A stretch of 21,286 nt of DNA, from the NCBI GenBank assembly GCA_027364815.1, contig DAHXOQ010000019.1, forward strand, positions 1 through 21,286. Direction: 5' to 3'. Under the pieces are notes generated by a model. The model had not been told where the DNA came from. It saw only the letters and a program-made list of their open reading frames with translations, and did no database searches. Source of the DNA: Acidobacteriaceae bacterium. GTDB lineage: Bacteria; Acidobacteriota; Terriglobia; Terriglobales; Acidobacteriaceae. The position numbers and the translations under genes are program-made. The stretch's first letter is position 1. The number at the start of each line of letters is the position of its first letter. Below, in pieces: positions 15,491 to 21,286 of this stretch.

Positions 15491-17260
15491 TCAGCCCTCT
15501 TCAGCCTCGCGCAACTTGGCGATGACGGTAAAGTCTTCAAGGGTGGTGGTGTCACCCTTGATAGAGCCGTGAGTGGCAAGCTCTCGCAGCAGGCGGCGCA
15601 TGATTTTTCCGGAACGGGTTTTGGGCAGCGCCTCGGTAAAGCGAATGTCATCAGGACGCGCGAGTGAACCGATTTCTTTGGTGACCCATTTTTTGAGTTC
15701 GTCCTTGAGAGCTTCAGTTGGCTCGATGCCGGCTTCAAGCGTAACGAAGGCGGAGATGGCCTGGCCCTTGATTTCATCGGGGCGGCCAACAACGGCGGCT
15801 TCAGCAACTTGAGGATGAGCGACGAGCGCGGATTCAACTTCCATGGTGCCGAGACGATGACCGCTAACGTTGATGACGTCATCGACGCGGCCCATGAGCC
15901 AGACGTAGCCATCAGCGTCCATGCGTGCGCCGTCGCCGGTGAAGTAACAACCCGGAACATCAGACCAGTAAGTTTTCTGGTAGCGCTCAGGGTCGCCATA
16001 GACAGTGCGAGCCATGGAGGGCCAGGGATGACGGACGACAAGCAGACCACCAGAACCGGCAGGGACGTCTTCGCCTTCGCGCGTGACAACGGCTGGCTCT
16101 ATACCAAAGAAGGGTCGCGTGGCTGAACCGGGCTTGGTGGGAACGGCGCCGGGGATAGGAGCGATCATAATGCTGCCGGTTTCGGTCTGCCACCATGTGT
16201 CGACGATGGGGCAGCGGTTGCCGCCGATCTTCTCGCGATACCACATCCACGCTTCCGGGTTGATGGGCTCGCCAACAGTGCCAAGGAGGCGCAGCGAATC
16301 GAGATTGTGCTTGACGACGTGCTCGTCTCCCCACTTCATGAATGCGCGAATGGCCGTCGGAGCGGTGTAGAAAATTGTGACCTTGTGCTCTTCAATAATC
16401 TTCCAGAAGCGTGAGAAGTCCGGAAAGTTTGGAGCGCCTTCGTACATTACAACTGTTGTGCCGTTGGCGAGAGGGCCGTAAACAATATACGAGTGCCCAG
16501 TGACCCAGCCGATGTCAGCCGTGCACCAGTAGACGTCGTCTTCCTTGAGGTCAAAGACGAATTTGCTGGTGAGATAAGTTTGAACTGCGTAGCCGCCGGT
16601 CGTGTGGACGAGGCCCTTGGGTTTTCCGGTGGTGCCGGAAGTATACAAAATGTATAACGGATCCTCGGAGTCCATTGGCTCGGCTGGGCAGACGGGATCT
16701 GCCTTGGCGATAAGATCGTGCCACCAGTGGTCGCGACCCTCAAGCATGTTGATGGAGCTGCCGGAGCGTTTGTAGACGACAACATTTTTTACAGTGGGAC
16801 AAACAGCAACGGCTTCGTCGACGATTTGCTTGAGCTTGATCTCAGCGCCACGACGATAGCTAGTGTCCTGGGTAAGAATAGCGACGCAGCTTGAATCGTT
16901 AACGCGGTCGGCGATGGCAGTGGCGGCGAATCCACCGAAGATAACGGAGTGAATGGCACCGATGCGTGAGCAGGCAAGAAGTGCGATGGCGAGCTCCGGT
17001 GTCATGCCCATGTAAATGGCGACACGATCACCTTTTTTGATTCCTAGCGCCTTGAGTGCGCTAGAGAACTTCTGCACTTCTGCGTGAAGCTCAGCGTACG
17101 TAAGCTTGCGAACCTCACCCGGCTCACCTTCCCACAGGATGGCGGTTTTGTTGGCGCGCGTGCCGAGGGCGTGGCGATCGACGCAGTTGTAGCTCATGTT
17201 GAGCTTGCCGCCGACGAACCACTTGGCCCAGGGGAGATTCCAGTCGAGCACTTTGTCCAC
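15491..17260 (-). CDS. acs: Acetyl-coenzyme A synthetase, main reading frame (5' part displaced by a frameshift)
   Basis: AMP-forming enzyme that activates acetate to acetyl-CoA through acetyl-adenylate, used for acetate assimilation. The frame holds 589 residues of a normal length near 650. Visible motifs: phosphate-binding YTSGTTGKPKGLVHTTGGY, TADIGWVTGHSYIVYGPL, WWQTETGSIM, the YFTGDGARMDADGYVWLMGR hinge region, VDDVINVSGHRLGTMEVE, and LPKTRSGKIMRRLLREL with the catalytic Lys that is reversibly acetylated in Salmonella Acs. The first recognisable residues here (KVLDWNLPWAKWFVGGKLN) belong in the middle of the N-terminal region. The missing 70 or so residues are encoded just upstream in another frame. 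Translation from the GTG at 17260 would give a truncated protein. Either this is a real inactivating or programmed shift, or a sequence error hides an intact gene of 15491-17466. Confidence 0.93.
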   Translation of the reverse strand: MDKVLDWNLPWAKWFVGGKLNMSYNCVDRHALGTRANKTAILWEGEPGEVRKLTYAELHAEVQKFSSALKALGIKKGDRVAIYMGMTPELAIALLACSRIGAIHSVIFGGFAATAIADRVNDSSCVAILTQDTSYRRGAEIKLKQIVDEAVAVCPTVKNVVVYKRSGSSINMLEGRDHWWHDLIAKADPVCPAEPMDSEDPLYILYTSGTTGKPKGLVHTTGGYAVQTYLTSKFVFDLKEDDVYWCTADIGWVTGHSYIVYGPLANGTTVVMYEGAPNFPDFSRFWKIIEEHKVTIFYTAPTAIRAFMKWGDEHVVKHNLDSLRLLGTVGEPINPEAWMWYREKIGGNRCPIVDTWWQTETGSIMIAPIPGAVPTKPGSATRPFFGIEPAVVTREGEDVPAGSGGLLVVRHPWPSMARTVYGDPERYQKTYWSDVPGCYFTGDGARMDADGYVWLMGRVDDVINVSGHRLGTMEVESALVAHPQVAEAAVVGRPDEIKGQAISAFVTLEAGIEPTEALKDELKKWVTKEIGSLARPDDIRFTEALPKTRSGKIMRRLLRELATHGSIKGDTTTLEDFTVIAKLREAEEG

Positions 17261-17466
17261 GGTTCAAACCAATCGAGCTCGCGCGCGGCCTCGGCCCAGA
17301 AGGCCTCAGGATCTTCAATGGATTTTTTGTAACGGGCTTCGTAATCTGCCAGACTTTTGACGTGTGACAACTTGGCAAACTCTGCGGGAGGTTGGAAAAC
17401 ACGATTTTCGCGAAGTACGGAATCCAGATCCTGGTTCTCTGGCGGTGGGACGGAAGATGATGCCAT
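17257..17466 (-). pseudogene. acs: 5' part of acs, out of frame with the rest
   Basis: From the ATG at 17466 (GAGG 9 bases upstream) the frame encodes MASSSVPPPENQDLDSVLRE, then FQPPAEFAKLSHVKSL, YEARYKKSIEDPEAFWAEAA and RELDWFEPWTK. This is the normal Acs N-terminus. The frame then leaves the family, while the Acs sequence continues in the main frame as DKVLDWNLPW. At the junction (about 17255-17262) the minus strand reads CCGTGGACAAAG. One more G (CCGTGGGACAAAG) would join the two frames as EPWDKVLDW, the expected sequence. So this looks like a single-base deletion in a G-run. Confidence 0.85.
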
Positions 17467-17834
17467 GTCTAAAAACCTCAAAGTAAGGCAGTGGTGCGCG
17501 GTCCCTTGGACGGGTTCAAACTTGCGTCAGGAAATTTTCCGCAATGAATCACTTTATCGAGCCAGCGATACAAAGAGCAAGTAGCCTGCCGGAAAATGCA
17601 ATGACAAGCTTCAAATTACAAGTGACAAGTGAAGTTCCGGTGAATGAATAGCGTCAAAACTTCAGATGCGAGTTTTTTCGTAGTCATGAGTTCAGCGCAA
17701 TGCCGAATAAGTTTTTAGCGAAGAAAAAGCACCAGCACGCACGAAAAAATTACCAAAGTAATTCAACACTAAACTACTGATTCTGGAGGTCGGTTTTCAG
17801 ATAGATTAAACTCTTAAAAGTACACATCAATCCT

Positions 17835-17867
17835 GCATGAGCGTAAGAGCTCATGCTTTCGTCTTTT
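17835..17867 (+). terminator. Orphan rho-independent terminator
   Basis: GCATGAGC (17835-17842), loop GTAAGA, then GCTCATGC (17849-17856), followed by TTTCGTCTTTT. A perfect 8-base stem with a T-rich tail pointing along the plus strand. No plus-strand gene lies upstream for about 4.4 kb, so it would end an unannotated transcript. Confidence 0.68.
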
Positions 17868-17965
17868 ATGGACCTGGTGCACTTGAAGTATTAGCCCACC
17901 GGGAGCCAGTCATAACCCATGCCGGGGCAGTAATGAGTCTTGAACTACAACTCTATTGTCTTGCT

Positions 17966-17979
17966 TGATTTTGAAATCA
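17966..17979. promoter_or_regulatory. 14-base palindrome, possible operator
   Basis: TGATTT-TG-AAATCA is a perfect inverted repeat with a 2-base centre, in the long gap upstream of the TonB-family gene. The size suits a dimeric repressor site. No regulator gene is nearby. Confidence 0.3.
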
Positions 17980-18079
17980 GATTGCATGACCACAACTGAG
18001 TTTTTTGTATTCTGGTTTTGACTAATAGCAAACCAAATACCGGTAGGCGAAAATATACTGTCCTTTTTTGAACCATTTG

Positions 18080-18106
18080 GTATACCGTTACACTAGAACG
18101 GTGTAC
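18080..18106. promoter_or_regulatory. 27-base inverted repeat, candidate operator upstream of the TonB-family gene
   Basis: Arms GTATACCGTT (18080-18089) and AACGGTGTAC (18097-18106) are complementary at nine of ten positions around a 7-base spacer. It lies about 200 bases before the TonB-family start and immediately after a possible -35 (TTGAAC at 18069-18074). There is no T-tail, so an operator is more likely than a terminator. Confidence 0.45.
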
Positions 18107-18304
18107 GTACAAGCAAGAGAGAAGATTGGCAACACCAAAACTTCGCTTGCAGAGTCAGGAATCGTGTACCATAGAATCAGCAGGGTTTTATCCTGAATTG
18201 CTGACTAACCAGTCACATAACCCAGGCCGTATCGGCTTAAATCCGGCTACAGCCTGCAGTTGAAACAGTACCGTTTAATCGGCCTTCAGTGAGGACAAAG
18301 AGAT

Positions 18305-19369
18305 ATGCCAAACAATCCGAACAACGTCCCTAAGACCTTTGGTATTCTCCCTCCGCCTGAGCGGCGGCCAGGGTCTTTCGTGATCAGCGCGATCATCAAT
18401 ACCTGCCTTGCTGTGCTGATCGTAGTACTTGGTGTCATCACCAAGAAAGAGATCGACAAGCGCAAGTATGAGCAGACCCTGCTTGTTCTGCCAGAGCCAG
18501 AGCCACCAAAGCCACCAGAGGTTAAGGTGAAGATGCCGCCTCCGCCGGAGATCAAACCGCCAGATCTACCCAAGATTCAACTGGAACAGCAGAAGATTAT
18601 CGTTCCCAAGCAGGAGATCAAGCCGGAGCCGCAGCCAGAGATCAAGCTGGAAGCCAAAGTTACCCCGCTTCCCCCAGTTGCAGCAAAGCCAGCCGTAGTA
18701 CTGGCTCCCCAGCCTAAGGCGGCGCTGACTGCAGCAGCTCCATCATTGACGCCGAATGCGAAGCCGAAGGTCGAGAATGTCCACTTTGGAAGTCTTGTAG
18801 GGGTGATGCCTAATCCCGGTGCGACAAAGGCAGCGACAATTTCTGCTATCGGAAATCCTTATGGCGGCAATACTGGCAAAGTGAAGGCGCCCGAAGGTCT
18901 TGTGGGTTCAGCCGGTATCGGCAATGGAACCAAGCCTGGATCGAATGCCGGCATGCAAGGCAGAGTGGCCTCTGCGGGAATTCCTGGTGGCCAGGGAACA
19001 GGAAACGGACATTCCGGACCACCTGTGGGTCAGGTTGCCTCGGCCGGTTTGGTTATGAAATCAGCTGAGCCGGTTCGCGCCGCTGCACCCGTTGAAGCGG
19101 GTTCATCCAGTGTTGAGCTCACTTACGCACCAGCGCCTGAGTACACATCCGAAGCAAAGCAGATGAGAATTCAAGGTGTGGTAGTACTGAGAGTCACCTT
19201 TACCGCTTCTGGTCAGGTGCAAGTCCACGACGTTGTGCAAGGTCTGGGTCATGGACTCGACGAGCAGGCAAAGCGTATTGTTCAGATATACAGATTCAAG
19301 CCTGCAACCAAGAACGGCAAACCGGTAGATTCCACAACCACGGTTAGGATTACGTTCCAATTGGCCTAG
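18305..19369 (+). CDS. TonB-family protein (energy transducer-like)
   Basis: 354 residues; GAGG lies about 10 bases before the ATG. A short cytoplasmic N-terminus leads to one membrane segment (about residues 24-46, FVISAIINTCLAVLIVVLGV). A long Pro/Lys/Glu-rich stretch (about 62-145) follows, of the kind that spans the periplasm. Next is a Gly/Asn/Ala-rich region (about 165-255) with loose repeats such as GSAGIGNG, ASAGIPGG and VASAGL. The last 85 residues form a TonB C-terminal domain: YAPAPEYTSEAKQMRIQGVV, VRITF at the end, and RFKPATKNGKPVDSTTTV. TonB proteins pass inner-membrane energy from ExbB/ExbD to outer-membrane receptors. No exbB, exbD or receptor gene is in the window, so the partner is unknown. 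Acidobacteria carry many such paralogues, some of them not true transducers. Confidence 0.9.
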   Translation: MPNNPNNVPKTFGILPPPERRPGSFVISAIINTCLAVLIVVLGVITKKEIDKRKYEQTLLVLPEPEPPKPPEVKVKMPPPPEIKPPDLPKIQLEQQKIIVPKQEIKPEPQPEIKLEAKVTPLPPVAAKPAVVLAPQPKAALTAAAPSLTPNAKPKVENVHFGSLVGVMPNPGATKAATISAIGNPYGGNTGKVKAPEGLVGSAGIGNGTKPGSNAGMQGRVASAGIPGGQGTGNGHSGPPVGQVASAGLVMKSAEPVRAAAPVEAGSSSVELTYAPAPEYTSEAKQMRIQGVVVLRVTFTASGQVQVHDVVQGLGHGLDEQAKRIVQIYRFKPATKNGKPVDSTTTVRITFQLA

Positions 19370-19485
19370 CGAGTTTTGCTTTGGCTGCATTTTTAATCAA
19401 ACATAGTCTCTGGTGGGAACTCCAGCCCCTTCGGGAAACCACAAAGAGATAAAACAGTTGAGACCTCATTCTTTAGGAGCCTGAC

Positions 19486-21286
19486 ATGATGTTTCGAAAG
19501 ATCGCCATCGCCCTGCTATTGATCGCCATGGGCACAACCTGCGCATATGCAAAAAAGAAGCAGCCGCGCTATGCTCGCTTGCATCAGCTAACCGCCGAGC
19601 AGACTGCCCTGGTTGAAAAGTCGATTGTACGTGAGAAGGTTCTGACCAAGAGCATCAAGGAGCGTACTCCGCTCGTTGAGACTTATATTCAGGACACTCG
19701 TCCCGATGTCAAGCTCTACATGGTGCCGGTTGAGGATTACTACACGCTCAGCCGTGTCGATTTCTCCAAGATATTCATGGACAAGGCTTATGAGCCTCGT
19801 GCCACCAAGGCCAAGGGCAAGAACGGCAAGAGTGGCGGCTTCTTCAAGAACTCATTCGCTTCTATAACCAATCTGACCAAGATACTCGGACTGGAAAAAT
19901 TCACCTACTCGCCGACAGGCTTCATGCAGATGATGTTTGTTGACCCTTCAGGCTATGACCAGCAGCATTACAGCTTCAGCTACGTGCGTCGCGAGTTCCT
20001 CGGTTCTGTGCGGACCGTCGTTCTCGATGTGCGCCCCAAGGTCAGCGGCCAGGGTCGCTTCACGGGCCGCGTATGGATTGAAGATCAGGATGGCAATATC
20101 GTCCGATTCAATGGAACCTATACTGGCTCCGGCAAGGTTGACTCTTCAAAGTATTACTTCCACTTTGATAGCTGGCGCCTCAATGTACAGCCTGGTATCT
20201 GGCTGCCGGTTGCCATCTATGTTGAAGAAACCGAGCGTTCTGAAGCCCGCAAGTCAGTCGGCCTCAAGGCCCAGACACACTTCTGGGGCTATGCACTCAC
20301 TCTTCCCTCCCGCGACAGCGAGAACGTCAGCGTGAAGGTTGATGAGGTTGTCGACAAGAGTGAAGATTCTGAAGACGTCGGGCCCCTTCAGGCACAGCGC
20401 GCATGGATCACGCAGGCCGAAAATAACGTTCTTGACCGTCTGGTCGAAGCCGGTCTTCTGGCCCCTCCCTCGGACTTTGACAAGAACCTCGAGCAGATTG
20501 TCACCAACCTCGCGGTGCCCAGCAACCTTGAATTCACTGATCCAGTTCATTGCCGCATTCTGCTCTCGAATACAATCGAGGCCACAACAGTCGGCAATAC
20601 CATCCTCATCAGTAAGGGGCTCATTGACACGATGCCGAACGAAGAGTCCTTCGCCTCGGTCATCTCACTTGAGCTTTCGCACATCGTCATGGGCCACCCC
20701 ATTGCTACGCGTTACGCCTTCAACGATCGTCTGCTCTTCCCTGACGAATCTTCCTTCCAGCGAATCAACATGTATCACTCAGACCATGACAATGAGGAAG
20801 CTTCGAAAAAGGCAATGGATCTGATGAACGCATCCATGTACAAGGATAAGATGCCGAATGCAGGCCTCTACTATGCCCAGCTCGCTGAGCGTGGCAAAGT
20901 CCTCAAGGCTATCAATACGCCTAAGCTTGGCGACTCGATGCTGAAGGCGGATGGAACACCCTGGCTGAACGAGTTGGCAAAGATGGCGCCCAAGATAAAC
21001 CCCGACGACCTGACCCAGATTCCTGCTTTCCCTCTGGGAAGCTGGCTCAAAACCGACCCGTGGGATGACAAGGTGCACCTGTTGAATGCACGTCGTTATG
21101 CTCCGATGAATGCGCGTGACAAGATGCCGTTTGAAGTGACTCCGGTCTTCTTCAAGCTGATCCGTTACGACGTCAGCAAGCTCGGTCCTGGCGCAGCAGT
21201 GCCCACAGACGATGCAACAACGACGGCAACTACGACTCCGGCAGCAGCACCAACAGCACCAGCTGCACCAACACCAGCCACAACAA
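19486..21286 (+). CDS. Secreted M48-like protein with a degenerate zinc motif, 3' end cut by window edge
   Basis: The first 600 codons of a gene that continues beyond the window. The start ATG at 19486 has AGGAG about 6 bases upstream; a second ATG follows directly. MMFRKIAIALLLIAMGTTCA (then YAKKK) is a signal peptide. The first 290 residues form a beta-rich region without a family I recognise (for example VDPSGYDQQHYSFSYVRREF, then LGSVRTVVLDV). Around residues 355-440 is a peptidase-M48-like segment: CRILLSNTIEATTVGNTILI, ISKGLIDTMPNEESFASVIS, then LELSHIVMGHP where HELxHxxxGH is expected, and DNEEASKKAMDLMNAS, the place of the third metal ligand. Leu395 stands where the first His should be, so catalysis is doubtful. 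The visible end is rich in Ala, Pro and Thr. It lies 116 bases after the TonB-family gene on the same strand and may share its transcript. Confidence 0.75.
   Translation, partial: MMFRKIAIALLLIAMGTTCAYAKKKQPRYARLHQLTAEQTALVEKSIVREKVLTKSIKERTPLVETYIQDTRPDVKLYMVPVEDYYTLSRVDFSKIFMDKAYEPRATKAKGKNGKSGGFFKNSFASITNLTKILGLEKFTYSPTGFMQMMFVDPSGYDQQHYSFSYVRREFLGSVRTVVLDVRPKVSGQGRFTGRVWIEDQDGNIVRFNGTYTGSGKVDSSKYYFHFDSWRLNVQPGIWLPVAIYVEETERSEARKSVGLKAQTHFWGYALTLPSRDSENVSVKVDEVVDKSEDSEDVGPLQAQRAWITQAENNVLDRLVEAGLLAPPSDFDKNLEQIVTNLAVPSNLEFTDPVHCRILLSNTIEATTVGNTILISKGLIDTMPNEESFASVISLELSHIVMGHPIATRYAFNDRLLFPDESSFQRINMYHSDHDNEEASKKAMDLMNASMYKDKMPNAGLYYAQLAERGKVLKAINTPKLGDSMLKADGTPWLNELAKMAPKINPDDLTQIPAFPLGSWLKTDPWDDKVHLLNARRYAPMNARDKMPFEVTPVFFKLIRYDVSKLGPGAAVPTDDATTTATTTPAAAPTAPAAPTPATT

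Larger units (their letters stand above)
17467..18304. other. Long non-coding region between acs and the TonB-family gene
   Basis: About 840 bases with no gene I can support. It must hold the divergent promoters of acs (minus) and the TonB-family gene (plus), but no pair of hexamers stands out; GATAAA at about 17551-17556 (minus strand) and TATACT at about 18054-18059 (plus strand) are only weak -10 candidates. Separate entries cover a T-tailed hairpin at 17835-17867 and two palindromes. The last 150 bases before the TonB gene contain several short complementary stretches and may form a structured leader. Confidence 0.6.

Noticed and set aside
15421..16089. 222-residue open frame on the minus strand
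   Set aside because: Overlaps acs in another frame; Ser/Pro/Leu-rich shadow.
21180..21286. Ala/Pro/Thr codon repeat at the window end as a microsatellite or CRISPR-like repeat
   Set aside because: It is an in-frame low-complexity protein tail with irregular units; no regular repeat-spacer pattern exists.

Overview
The window reads as a chromosomal stretch from an Acidobacteriota member, probably class Terriglobia / family Acidobacteriaceae. This is inferred from gene content: paired large secreted proteins with carboxypeptidase-regulatory-like (CarboxypepD_reg) domains, a Pro-rich TonB-family protein, the sequence style of the dcw genes, and moderately high GC. No rRNA or other taxonomic marker is present, so the assignment rests on family resemblance. 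No tRNA, CRISPR array, transposase, integrase or phage gene is visible.

Layout. (1) 1-1963, minus strand: the start of a division and cell wall (dcw) operon, mraZ - rsmH - an ftsL-like gene cut by the window edge. Its promoter region carries a textbook-spaced set of MraZ boxes. (2) 2221-6262, minus strand: a DUF2127 membrane protein, then dxs (first enzyme of the MEP isoprenoid pathway). A secreted amidohydrolase-fold protein is coupled to dxs by an ATGA overlap and appears to have lost its metal ligands. (3) 6487-13374, plus strand: a secreted NTF2-like protein, a KimA/YdaO-type APC permease (likely potassium importer), two tandem paralogous CarboxypepD_reg proteins joined by another ATGA overlap, and a small outer-membrane beta-barrel protein. 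(4) 13391-17466, minus strand: a strong hairpin terminator, a 33-codon remnant of the 3' end of an acetyl-CoA synthetase gene, a GDSL/SGNH lipoprotein esterase, then a nearly full acs gene with a one-base frameshift near its 5' end. (5) 17467-18304: about 840 bases without a gene, holding an orphan terminator hairpin and two palindromes. (6) 18305-21286, plus strand: a TonB-family protein and a secreted M48-like protein with a damaged HExxH motif, which runs off the end.

How the parts fit: the conserved genes (mraZ/rsmH/ftsL, dxs, acs) are housekeeping. The rest is mostly envelope biology: secreted, lipid-anchored, outer-membrane or TonB-linked proteins. The most notable points are two likely pseudo-enzymes (amidohydrolase and M48-like), the acs remnant that still has its terminator about 1.9 kb from a frameshifted acs, and the MraZ operator. 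I did not find a clearly new multi-gene system such as a defence or biosynthetic cluster.
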